This document shows positions 1 through 7,672 of a stretch of 55,766 nt of DNA, piece by piece. Position 1 is the stretch's first letter. Each line of letters begins with the position of its first letter. Source of the DNA: Spirochaetota bacterium (lineage in GTDB: Bacteria > Spirochaetota > Spirochaetia > DTKZ01); NCBI GenBank assembly GCA_026418195.1, contig JAOABU010000039.1, positions 1 through 55,766 on the forward strand, written 5' to 3'. The position numbers and the translations under genes were made by a program. Below the pieces are notes generated by a model. The model had not been told where the DNA came from. It saw only the letters and a program-made list of their open reading frames with translations, and ran no database searches.

Positions 1-494
1 TGGATATGGGACCTGAGGAATTGCAGGAGAGCCTGGTGATGGAGGGATGGGTAAAAGACTTCGGGAGGGCATTGGTACAGAAGAAGTTCCCTACGCGAAG
101 GGTCAGGATGATGCAGATACACGAAATCTTCCCTACTTTCGGTTAGAAAGAGGGAAAGGTATCGATCGAACAGCTCTTTTGTCTGGAATATGCGCACCAT
201 GAGGGAACTCGCGGAAGAGGGTTCGGAGAAATGAAAGTAGGAGTTGAACAATTGGTACAGTTGTTCTAGGTATGCTCCCATATCCTGGGCATGGGATGGG
301 GAGATCTGGGACAACACTCGGTAGTGTAGGGTCTTTACCTCATGGAAGGATCCTTCTGCACTAGGCACCCGAGTGGTCTGGCTGAAACTACTAGGGGTTC
401 CTACTAGGAAAAGGAGGATCCAGAAAATAGGTAGATACCCCATGGGGAACCGAATTTTTTTACAAACCCTGTCCATAGAATAACGGTGGAACAT
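1..494 (-). CDS. Exported protein of unknown function, C-terminus beyond the window
   Basis: The minus-strand frame is open from an ATG at 494 to the left edge, giving 164 codons. The N-terminus has basic residues (R, KK, R) followed by a hydrophobic stretch ending in TPSSFSQ, so it reads as a signal peptide and the protein probably acts in the periplasm. The ATG at 494 is chosen because AAGGAAGG lies about 10 nt upstream; ATGs at 476 and 443 are alternatives. The mature part (HYRVLSQ, then LYQLFNSYFHF and a later FDRYLS segment) resembles the start of DUF1570/peptidase-MA-like proteins, but any active site would lie outside the window. It follows the Asp23/P-loop gene by 36 nt and is probably the last visible gene of that operon. 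Function not assigned. Confidence 0.7.
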   Translation of the reverse strand, partial: MFHRYSMDRVCKKIRFPMGYLPIFWILLFLVGTPSSFSQTTRVPSAEGSFHEVKTLHYRVLSQISPSHAQDMGAYLEQLYQLFNSYFHFSEPSSASSLMVRIFQTKELFDRYLSLFLTESREDFVYLHHPDPSRRELLLYQCPPEVFYPSLHHQALLQFLRSHI

Positions 495-530
495 ACTCGT
501 CAACCCTTCCTTCTATTAAGTTCACGGATC

Positions 531-1394
531 TTACGTGATACTTTCTACCGTGACATTCAATTCTTCAATCATGATCCCAGTAAACCGTTCGATGCTCTCG
601 GTGACGTACTTTTGCATCTCGTACACGTCGGGGATCAATTCGATTCCATAGGGAATCGTGATGAACAATTCGATCCGATACGCGTTAGACTCGCTTTTTA
701 TAGTGACTTTCTTCAATTTAATTAGTTTGTTGTACTCTTGCAAACAGTGAATGATCATCTGTGTCAGGGCGGCCTCAGAAATCTGTACGGTGCCTTTCTT
801 GCTATATTCGGGGCGGACCATTGTCTTTTCGAATACCTGCCCTTTGCTACCAATTCCAAATTGTTGCTTCAGGAAGATCCGAATGGAATCTACCATGGTT
901 TTGGGATAGTTCCGTTTTACTTCTATGGATGGCACGGGAATCACGTGCCTTCCGTGAACATTGCGGTAGTGGAGGGCTGTCTGGATCTCTTCCTGCGTGG
1001 CGACGTCTTCGATCTGAATGATCTTACTGGGAGGTGGAAGTTGGAGGGTTTCGGCGATTTTTTTCACCATCCCTACGCTGGTTCCTATGATGAGGATTCT
1101 CTTGAATTTTTGCTTTTGGAGGCACTGGATAACCTCTTTTCGGTGCTCCTTGTCATGAAAGAGGGCTGTCTTTACCGCAGCCATGTAGGACTTTTCTTTC
1201 TTGGAGGATCGCCCTGCCAGGATCTTCTGATCCCGGATCAGAAGGCCGTCGTCCACGATCAGTTCGATTCCATACTTCTGGGCAAGCAGCATGGCTCTGA
1301 AACTCTTACCCGTCCCACTCTTCCCAACAAGGGCAAAGACCTTAATTCCTTTCAGAAGCCATACCAAATGTCGATAGATGTTTTTGATTCCCAT
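531..1394 (-). CDS. P-loop NTPase fused to an Asp23/Gls24-type domain
   Basis: 287 aa in two parts. Residues about 18-180 carry a Walker A motif, GKSGTGKS at about 24-31, in a nucleotide-binding fold. Residues about 190-287 look like an Asp23/Gls24 (DUF322) domain, with VQISEAALTQMI near its start and alternating strands such as YRIELFITIPYG. Asp23-domain proteins in Gram-positives are envelope-associated, but a fusion to a P-loop is less familiar; the ATPase part has no obvious signature beyond Walker A. No signal peptide, so cytoplasmic. The start ATG has an AGAGGG about 13 nt upstream, which is far for an SD. It lies 40 nt after ygiQ in a five-gene minus-strand run. The biological role is unknown; the domain reading is by eye. 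Confidence 0.75.
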   Translation of the reverse strand: MGIKNIYRHLVWLLKGIKVFALVGKSGTGKSFRAMLLAQKYGIELIVDDGLLIRDQKILAGRSSKKEKSYMAAVKTALFHDKEHRKEVIQCLQKQKFKRILIIGTSVGMVKKIAETLQLPPPSKIIQIEDVATQEEIQTALHYRNVHGRHVIPVPSIEVKRNYPKTMVDSIRIFLKQQFGIGSKGQVFEKTMVRPEYSKKGTVQISEAALTQMIIHCLQEYNKLIKLKKVTIKSESNAYRIELFITIPYGIELIPDVYEMQKYVTESIERFTGIMIEELNVTVESIT

Positions 1395-1434
1395 GTTGGT
1401 TTGAAATTTTCCCTCTTTGGGGGAGTGTACCTGT

Positions 1435-3366
1435 CTATCCGTGTTTTCGCAAGCGTTTGGATTTACGGTTCAAAGGGCGCCCGAGGGCGGAAAGTGGACG
1501 TACCAGGCATTTGGGTCCAAACCCGATGAGATCGGTACGACCGGCTTTCGTTAAAGCTTCTACTACGAGACTGTGATGCTTGGGGTCTCGATACTGTAGC
1601 AACGCTCGCTGCAGGGCTTTTTCGTGGGCGCTTCGAGGTACATAGATTTCTTTTCCCGTTCTAGGATCGATCCCTGTGTAATACATGCAGGTAGAAAGGG
1701 TACCCGGAGTAGGGTAGAAGTCCTGCACTTGCTCGGGAATGAAATGGTGGTCCCGAAAGTATTCGGCTAACTCGATGGCTGCTTCCAGGTCGCTTCCTGG
1801 ATGACTGGAGATAAAGTAGGGTACGAGGTACTGTTCTTTTTGGAGTTCCTTATTGATTCGCTGATATTCCCGCTCGAATCGGCGGTACACATCAAAGGAA
1901 GGTTTTCCCATTGCTTCTAGGACTCGAGGAGTTATGTGCTCGGGTGCTACTTTCAACTGACCGGATACGTGGAACTGGCAAAGTTCCCGAAAGAAGGAAG
2001 GATCTGGATCGGCCAATAGATAATCGTACCGGATTCCAGAACGAACGAAAACCTTTTTCACTTTGGGAAGGGAGCGAAGTTTGCGAAGAAGTTGTAGGTA
2101 GTCCTGGTGATCGATCTTTAGGTTGGGACAGGGCTTGGGGACGAGACATAACCTGTTGGGACAAGAGCCGGAACGGAGCTGTTTGCTACAGGCGGTATGC
2201 CGAAAGTTGGCCGTAGGGCCACCAACATCGTGAATATACCCCTTGAAGTCTGGCAATTGGGTGAGCTCCATGGCTTCCTGTAAGAGGGATTCGTGACTTC
2301 GGGACTGGACGATCCTACCTTGATGAAAGGTTAGAGCACAGAAGGAACATCCCCCAAAGCAACCCCGAGAGCTGATCAAACTGAACCGGACCTCTTCCAG
2401 AGCGGGAACTCCCCCTTGGGTTTCATAGGAAGGGTGGTAGGTCCTGGTATACGGTAAAGCATACACCCTATCCAATTCTTCCATCGACAAGGGAAACGCA
2501 GGAGGTTCCTGTATCACGAACCGTTGGATCAGGGGTCTCTCGTTTCCCGAGTTTTTCGTATCTGAACCTTCGGCTCCTTGAACCGAAGCTCCCACAATCC
2601 CGTAGGGTTCAGCCAGAGGCAAGGAAGTAACAGGATCCGTGTTCTGGTACTGGAGAAGAAAGCTCCTGGCATACGCGGTCCGATCCTTTAAGAGTTCTTC
2701 ATAGGAAGGTAAAAGAATGCCTTGAAAGTCTGGGGGGAGAGAGGAGGTGGCATACACAGTTCCTCGAATCCCTTTTAGGTTCGCATCCCGACCCTGTTCC
2801 CGTAACCGCTTTGCAATTTCAAGGATCCCTCGTTCCCCCATCCCATACACCAATAAGTCTGCCTTCGCATCTAAGAGGATGGAGCGGCGGAGTCGGTCCT
2901 CCCAATAATCGTAGTGGGCAAACCTTCGTAAACTCGCCTCTAACCCTCCTAGGATAATGAGGATCCCCTTATGGGCTTCCCGCGCACGTATAGCGTACAC
3001 GATAGAAGCCCGATCCGGACGGCGTCCCCCGACCCCACCGGGTGAGTAGGCATCCCTTCGTCGGGGCTTTTTCGATACCGTGTAGTTGGAGACCATTGAA
3101 TCCAGGTTTCCACCCGTGATGAGGATCCCTAGCCTTGGTTTACCGAACCGTTTAAAGTCTTCTGCGCTGTGGTAGTCTGGTTGGGCGAGAATCCCTACTC
3201 GAAATCCTTCTGCTTCCAGAAGTCTACTGATAATGGCAATTCCGAACGAAGGATGATCTACGTAGGCATCCCCCGTGATACAGAGAAAATCGAGTTGGTC
3301 CCATCCTCGTTCTTCCATTTCTGATCGGGTCATAGGTAGGGGTTTCCGGGAAGAGGAAGGGAGCAT
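1435..3366 (-). CDS. ygiQ: YgiQ-family radical SAM protein
   Basis: 643 aa, full length for the YgiQ/UPF0313 family. It opens with the family motif around CITGDAYVDHPSFG, where a B12-like fold is expected, has the radical SAM cluster CFGGCSFC at about residues 333-340, and keeps the family C-terminal signature DFYPTPGTLSTCMYYTG. The [4Fe-4S] cluster should cleave S-adenosylmethionine; the physiological substrate of YgiQ proteins is not established. A longer frame starts at 3414, but it would overlap the threonine aldolase gene. The ATG at 3366 lies 4 nt after that gene's stop and has AAAGAG just upstream, so it is preferred and suggests translational coupling. Family assignment is secure; function is not known. 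Confidence 0.93.
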   Translation of the reverse strand: MLPSSSRKPLPMTRSEMEERGWDQLDFLCITGDAYVDHPSFGIAIISRLLEAEGFRVGILAQPDYHSAEDFKRFGKPRLGILITGGNLDSMVSNYTVSKKPRRRDAYSPGGVGGRRPDRASIVYAIRAREAHKGILIILGGLEASLRRFAHYDYWEDRLRRSILLDAKADLLVYGMGERGILEIAKRLREQGRDANLKGIRGTVYATSSLPPDFQGILLPSYEELLKDRTAYARSFLLQYQNTDPVTSLPLAEPYGIVGASVQGAEGSDTKNSGNERPLIQRFVIQEPPAFPLSMEELDRVYALPYTRTYHPSYETQGGVPALEEVRFSLISSRGCFGGCSFCALTFHQGRIVQSRSHESLLQEAMELTQLPDFKGYIHDVGGPTANFRHTACSKQLRSGSCPNRLCLVPKPCPNLKIDHQDYLQLLRKLRSLPKVKKVFVRSGIRYDYLLADPDPSFFRELCQFHVSGQLKVAPEHITPRVLEAMGKPSFDVYRRFEREYQRINKELQKEQYLVPYFISSHPGSDLEAAIELAEYFRDHHFIPEQVQDFYPTPGTLSTCMYYTGIDPRTGKEIYVPRSAHEKALQRALLQYRDPKHHSLVVEALTKAGRTDLIGFGPKCLVRPLSALGRPLNRKSKRLRKHG

Positions 3367-3370
3367 CTCT

Positions 3371-4387
3371 TTACAGTTTCGCAAGGTACTCTTTGATCCC
3401 CTCCACAAGGGCAACCACAGCCTTCCGATCCACGTCCATATGGGTGACCAATCGGAGTGGATTTCGAACCGTGATAAGGATCCCCCGATCCTTGAGGAAG
3501 GCAGCCAGTCCTTCGGGATTCCCCTTCCGAAGGTAGGCGAACACCATGTTCGTAATCCCGGAGTAAGGGAGAACCTCCATCTCGGGCATACTCTTGAGCC
3601 TCTCCGTTAGGAGCGCAGCGTTCATGTGATCCTCTTCTAACCGACCGATATTATGGTCTAAGGCATAGAGGCCGGCAGCCGCTAGGATCCCTACCTGTCG
3701 CATTCCCCCCCCTAAAACCTTTCGCCACCGTCTTGCTTCTTCGATGAACTCCCGTTTTCCGCAAAGGAGACTCCCTACAGGGGCTCCTAATCCTTTGGAA
3801 AGACAGAAGGACACCGTGTCGAAGTATTGAGCGATTTTAAGAGCGGGGATTTTAAGTTTTACAGCTGCATTGAAGATCCGTGCACCGTCTAAATGAGTAG
3901 ACAAGTGATGAATTTTTGCGAACTCTGAGGCTTGAGCAAGGTAATCCATCGGCAACACCCTACCCCAGTTGGTGTTTTCCAGGCATAGTAGTTTGGTCCG
4001 GGCAAAGTGAATGTCATTAGGTTTGATTTTGGACTTCACCTTAGCTAGGTCGAGGGTGCCATCCGGTTCGAACTCGATGGGTTGGGGGACAATGGAACCA
4101 AAGATCGCGGCTCCTCCCCCCTCGTACTTGTAGCTATGCCCATCCTGACCCACGATATACTCGTCTCCTCGGCCACAGTGGGTAAGGATAGCGAGCAAAT
4201 TCGTCTGGGTTCCGCTGGGAGCAAAGAGGGCAGCCTCCTTACCCATCAGCTCCGCAGCTCTCTCCTCTAGAAGGTTCACAGTAGGATCGTCCCGATACAC
4301 ATCGTCACCTACTTCGGCTTCGGCCATGGCCTTCCGCATGGGAGCACTTGGTTTGGTGACTGTATCACTTCGAAAATCGTATACCAT
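3371..4387 (-). CDS. ltaE: Low-specificity L-threonine aldolase
   Basis: 338 aa, the usual length for this PLP enzyme of fold type I, which cleaves L-threonine or L-allo-threonine to glycine and acetaldehyde in the cytoplasm. The N-terminus DFRSDTVTKP and the segment GDDVYRDDPTVN are hallmarks. The Schiff-base lysine sits in FCLSKGLGAPVGS at about residue 197, and THLDGARI carries the aspartate that contacts the PLP ring nitrogen. The start is well supported by GAGGAGG about 8 nt upstream. It lies 30 nt downstream of the HAD gene and immediately upstream of ygiQ, so it is the second gene of the operon. Stereochemical preference cannot be read from the sequence. Confidence 0.95.
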   Translation of the reverse strand: MVYDFRSDTVTKPSAPMRKAMAEAEVGDDVYRDDPTVNLLEERAAELMGKEAALFAPSGTQTNLLAILTHCGRGDEYIVGQDGHSYKYEGGGAAIFGSIVPQPIEFEPDGTLDLAKVKSKIKPNDIHFARTKLLCLENTNWGRVLPMDYLAQASEFAKIHHLSTHLDGARIFNAAVKLKIPALKIAQYFDTVSFCLSKGLGAPVGSLLCGKREFIEEARRWRKVLGGGMRQVGILAAAGLYALDHNIGRLEEDHMNAALLTERLKSMPEMEVLPYSGITNMVFAYLRKGNPEGLAAFLKDRGILITVRNPLRLVTHMDVDRKAVVALVEGIKEYLAKL

Positions 4388-4417
4388 TGGGTACCTCCTC
4401 TCTGTTCTATTCCAAGC

Positions 4418-5098
4418 TTACATGCCTAACAGGAACTGGCGAAATTCCTCTACGGTCTTGAAATAGTAGGTGCAGTTCATCTGCATATAACTTCGGATCT
4501 CTTCGATGTTGTGGGCCCAGCCCGCTGCGGCTGTGTCGATATTGAGAGACTTCGCCATCTCGATTCCAGGTTTTAAATCGTCCAGGAGAAGCACCTCTGA
4601 AGGATCGAGGGAAAACTCTTCGAGGATTTTCAATCCTGGGTAGGGGCTAGGTTTCCGTTTCGTAGGATCTTGGGTCCATCCAAAAATCCGATCGGGAAGG
4701 AAGGGGGGAATGTCTGCAAGCTGTGAAGCATGACGATAGTCCCGTTCGATAAGGGGCACTTCGCTATGGGATACCACGGTGATAATTCCCCCTTGCCTGC
4801 GGTACTCTTGCAAGAGCTCGAACATGCCAGGGTAGAACTCAGGTACTTTTTGGGTAGTGAATTCTCGCCAGATATGGAACTCCGTCTCCAGTTCTTCCTC
4901 GGTCATCCGCAGTTCTGATCGTAAGAAAGTCATTAATCCGGGATGGAAATTCTTCTGGTACCATTCTTCTAGTGTCACGGGTGCCGCATGAGGTCGAATA
5001 CGCCTTAACGTTTCTACATGGGCGGGGTAATGAATGGTAGGCGTACTCTGCACCACCGTATCATCATGATCGAGAATCAGGCAACGGTACTTCAGCAT
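4418..5098 (-). CDS. HAD-superfamily hydrolase, phosphatase-like
   Basis: 226 aa, HAD fold. Motif I is LDHDDTVV at about residues 8-15, with the nucleophile and acid/base aspartates; the helical cap follows at about 20-100; motif II is VVSHS; and motif IV is LLLDDLKPGIEMA near residue 185. This is the layout of subfamily I phosphatases such as phosphoglycolate phosphatase or beta-phosphoglucomutase; the substrate is unknown. The frame could extend to 5167, but the ATG at 5098 fits the domain start and lies 9 nt downstream of a TATAAT hexamer. AAGG is present at SD distance, so the mRNA may have a very short leader. First gene of the operon and divergent from pepT. Confidence 0.87.
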   Translation of the reverse strand: MLKYRCLILDHDDTVVQSTPTIHYPAHVETLRRIRPHAAPVTLEEWYQKNFHPGLMTFLRSELRMTEEELETEFHIWREFTTQKVPEFYPGMFELLQEYRRQGGIITVVSHSEVPLIERDYRHASQLADIPPFLPDRIFGWTQDPTKRKPSPYPGLKILEEFSLDPSEVLLLDDLKPGIEMAKSLNIDTAAAGWAHNIEEIRSYMQMNCTYYFKTVEEFRQFLLGM

Positions 5099-5107
5099 GG
5101 GAGCCTT

Positions 5108-5136
5108 ATTATATTGAACTATTCTACCATTGAACA
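5108..5136 (-). promoter_or_regulatory. Promoter of the HAD operon, start-proximal -10
   Basis: A perfect TATAAT (minus strand, 5108-5113) lies 9 nt before the ATG at 5098. Seventeen bases further upstream is a poor -35, TGTTCA. Transcription would be expected to begin 0-3 nt before the start codon. It shares the 67-bp interval with the pepT promoter on the other strand. Confidence 0.55.
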
Positions 5137-5158
5137 GAGTCGAGCCTTCCAGTAGGAT
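5130..5158 (+). promoter_or_regulatory. Promoter of pepT
   Basis: TTGAAC (5130-5135), 17 bp, TAGGAT (5153-5158), then 7 nt to the ATG at 5166. The -10 is 4 of 6 to consensus. The AGGA inside the -10 could serve as SD only if transcription begins further upstream. Confidence 0.5.
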
Positions 5159-5165
5159 GCAGAGC

Positions 5166-6455
5166 ATGAAAACTACGTCCCTCTATGTACCTACCTTAGC
5201 GTTGGATCCCGAAAAAATACTAAAGCGGTTCCTTCGTTACGCTTCGATCGGGACTCCTTCAGATCGACATCTCTCAGAAACACAGACTCCCTCTACAGAA
5301 AGTCAGTGGAAATTGATCCGCTTATTGGAACAGGAAATCATGGACATGGGAGTCCCTTCAGTGGAAGTGACAGAACATGGTTTCCTCATTGCCCGCATTC
5401 CTCCCTATATATCTACTCTTCGTAAAAAAAATGACATGGCTGTACCCGTGGTAGCTTTTATTGCTCATGTAGATACTGCTTCCGATGTACCAGGGGATCC
5501 TGTACGACCTATGATCCATAGGAACTACGATGGGAAACGGATTGTCCTTTCATCGGGCATCGAGATAGACCCCGTGAATCAACCAAGGCTTTCCCAATAT
5601 ATAGGAGACACGATCATCACCTCGGACGGTACCACTCTGCTCGGTGCAGATGACAAGGCGGGTGTTGCAGCCCTTGTAACGGCTTTAGAGTACCTGATGC
5701 AACATCCGGAGGTGGAACATGGAGGCTTGGAGTTTATTTTTACGCCGGATGAGGAAACGGGAAGGGGGATGGAACGGTTTCCGCTAGACCGTGTGCAGGC
5801 AAAAGTGGCGTACACCCTTGATGGGGATGGGGAAGGGACAGTGGAGTACGAGTGCTTCAATGCATACCGGGTTGTAGTTCAATGCAAAGGAGTAGGTACG
5901 CATTTAGGGTATGCGAGAGGGAAACTGGTGAACGCGGTCACCATGGCGGCGAGTTTTGTTTCTTTTCTTCCCCGTTCGGAAAGCCCCGAAGCTACGGATG
6001 GCCGATTCGGATACTATTGCCCGCTGGAAATCAATGGAAACATAACCGAAGCGAAGGTGGAAATATTTTTAAGGGACTACGAGATGGAAGAGATCAAGCG
6101 ACGTCTCCAAACCCTCGAGTCCATTGCCAAGGCCATTGAAGGAATCTTTCCTGGTGGAAAGGTGACCTTGATCTCCGAGAAGCAGTATCTAAACATGCGA
6201 GATGCTTTTGCTCAAAATCCTCAAATTGTGCAGTATTTGGACGAGGCAATCCGGGCAACAGGGATCGAACCAGTCCATACTAGTATCCGGGGAGGTACAG
6301 ACGGTGCCCGACTTACCGAACTAGGGATTCCCACCCCGAACATGTTTGCGGGAGGATCGAATTTCCATTCCCTAACTGAATGGGTTCCCCTATCGGCCAT
6401 GGTACGGGCTACCGAGGTGGTGATTCACCTGGTACAGCTATGGGCGAAAGGGTAA
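5166..6455 (+). CDS. pepT: Peptidase T (aminotripeptidase)
   Basis: 429 aa, typical for PepT (family M20B), a cytoplasmic di-zinc exopeptidase that removes the N-terminal residue of tripeptides. Zinc-site motifs are in place: AHVDTASDVPG near residue 110, LLGADDKAGVA near 160, and DEETGRG with the catalytic glutamate near 195. The C-terminal IRGGTDGARL and MFAGGSNFHS are the PepT signatures that separate it from other M20 enzymes. An in-frame ATG exists at 5130, but it lies inside the predicted promoter; the ATG at 5166 gives the family's normal N-terminus. Divergent from the HAD operon and convergent with alr, whose 3' end is 37 nt away. Confidence 0.95.
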   Translation: MKTTSLYVPTLALDPEKILKRFLRYASIGTPSDRHLSETQTPSTESQWKLIRLLEQEIMDMGVPSVEVTEHGFLIARIPPYISTLRKKNDMAVPVVAFIAHVDTASDVPGDPVRPMIHRNYDGKRIVLSSGIEIDPVNQPRLSQYIGDTIITSDGTTLLGADDKAGVAALVTALEYLMQHPEVEHGGLEFIFTPDEETGRGMERFPLDRVQAKVAYTLDGDGEGTVEYECFNAYRVVVQCKGVGTHLGYARGKLVNAVTMAASFVSFLPRSESPEATDGRFGYYCPLEINGNITEAKVEIFLRDYEMEEIKRRLQTLESIAKAIEGIFPGGKVTLISEKQYLNMRDAFAQNPQIVQYLDEAIRATGIEPVHTSIRGGTDGARLTELGIPTPNMFAGGSNFHSLTEWVPLSAMVRATEVVIHLVQLWAKG

Positions 6456-6492
6456 GATTTGCATCCCATGCCTTTTCACCCGCGTACTCCGT

Positions 6493-7605
6493 TCAGTGGC
6501 CTAGATAGTACCGTGGAATCCTTCGATTGATCCCGCAGGTTATTTCATAGGGAATCGTTCCTGCTAGATCAGCAATTTCTTCGGCACTAGGTCCTAAGGG
6601 ATTAGGTCCAAAGAGGATCGCTTCATCGTACCGCTCAACCTCGGGCTCCTTACCTACGTCTACCATGATCTGATCCATCGTGACTCGACCTACGATGGGA
6701 TAGCACTTGTTTCGGATCAAAACCCTTCCCCGATTGGACAGGCTTCGTGGGTATCCATCCGCATATCCGGCTCCAATGGTAGCAATGGTGGTAGTCGTGG
6801 AAGTCCTGTACGTGCAACCATAGGAGATAGGAGTTCCGGGAGGAACTTTTTTTAAAAACAAGACGGAGGCTTTCAGTTCCATGACGGGTTTAATGGGAAG
6901 CTGTCGAGGCACCTCCTTGGAAGGGAAATACCCATAGAGGAGGATACCGGGCCGAACCATGGAGAAGTTCGCCTCCGGATACTGGAGGATACCGCCTGAG
7001 TTGGATGCGTGGAGGAGTTCGGGCCGGATCCCTTCTTTCTCCAGTTGCTGAATGATCCCAAGGAACTGCTGGATCTGATGTAGGGTAAAACTCCGATCAG
7101 CTTCATCGGAAATGGGGAAATGAGTAGCCAGTCCTTCTAGAATTAGGTAAGGGGATGTAACGATCTGTTTTGCAAGGGGCAGGGCCTCTTCTGGCTTACA
7201 TCCTATCCTACCCATTCCGGTATCGATTTTTAGGTGAAGGCGGGCAGCTTTTTTTTGCCGGCTCGCGGAACGGGCAAACTCTTCGATTCCCTCTGAGTCG
7301 GCTACAATGGCGGATATCTCCAAGTCTACCACTTTAGGAATATCCTCTGGAAGGCAGAGGCCATACATGAGAAGAGGTAATTGGATCCCCGCATTCCGGA
7401 GTTCTGCCCCTTCCTCCGGGCAGGCGATCCCTAGAAAATCGACTCCTCCTCGTTCCGCTACCCGAGCTAACGCTACGGCTCCATGCCCATACGCATCCGC
7501 CTTTACCGAAGCACAGATTTTTACTTGGGGTCCTACCAAGGTTCGAATCTGTTGAATATTATGAAGGAAGTGATCTAGATGGATGATCACAGCAGTATTA
7601 CGCAT
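6493..7605 (-). CDS. alr: Alanine racemase
   Basis: 370 aa, full length for the PLP-dependent racemase that supplies D-alanine for peptidoglycan. The Schiff-base lysine is in ASVKADAYGHG at about residue 34; HLKIDTGMGRIG and the C-terminal catalytic tyrosine region GTPISYGCTYRT and GYADGYPR are present. The N-terminal barrel and C-terminal beta domain are both complete. The ATG at 7605 has no Shine-Dalgarno (AAAAATCTTTT precedes it), and a TATAGT lies 11 nt upstream, so the leader is predicted to be only a few bases. Divergent from the lipoprotein gene at 7673. Confidence 0.95.
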   Translation of the reverse strand: MRNTAVIIHLDHFLHNIQQIRTLVGPQVKICASVKADAYGHGAVALARVAERGGVDFLGIACPEEGAELRNAGIQLPLLMYGLCLPEDIPKVVDLEISAIVADSEGIEEFARSASRQKKAARLHLKIDTGMGRIGCKPEEALPLAKQIVTSPYLILEGLATHFPISDEADRSFTLHQIQQFLGIIQQLEKEGIRPELLHASNSGGILQYPEANFSMVRPGILLYGYFPSKEVPRQLPIKPVMELKASVLFLKKVPPGTPISYGCTYRTSTTTTIATIGAGYADGYPRSLSNRGRVLIRNKCYPIVGRVTMDQIMVDVGKEPEVERYDEAILFGPNPLGPSAEEIADLAGTIPYEITCGINRRIPRYYLGH

Positions 7606-7616
7606 AAAAGATTTTT

Positions 7617-7661
7617 ACTATAGAAAAAGGGCAAGTAACAAGGCTAAAAACGTAGTATACT
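7617..7661. promoter_or_regulatory. Divergent -10 elements between alr and the lipoprotein operon
   Basis: Minus strand TATAGT at 7617-7622, 11 nt before the alr ATG. Plus strand TATACT at 7656-7661, 11 nt before the ATG at 7673. No convincing -35 was found for either, so the call rests on the hexamers, their position and the lack of spaced SD sequences. Confidence 0.4.
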
Positions 7662-7672
7662 ATAAGTAAGGG

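Noticed and set aside
738-1529. 263-codon plus-strand open frame opposite the Asp23/P-loop and ygiQ genes
   Set aside because: It has no start signals and no recognisable domain, and the opposite strand holds two clear genes. Treated as a mirror frame.
3367-3414. Longer N-terminus of YgiQ from 3414
   Set aside because: It would overlap the threonine aldolase gene and add 16 residues not seen in the family; the ATG at 3366 has an SD.
6442-6481. Possible terminator between pepT and alr
   Set aside because: Arms GGGCGAAAGGG and CCTTTTCACCC pair with one mismatch and one wobble but have an 18-nt loop and no T-run.
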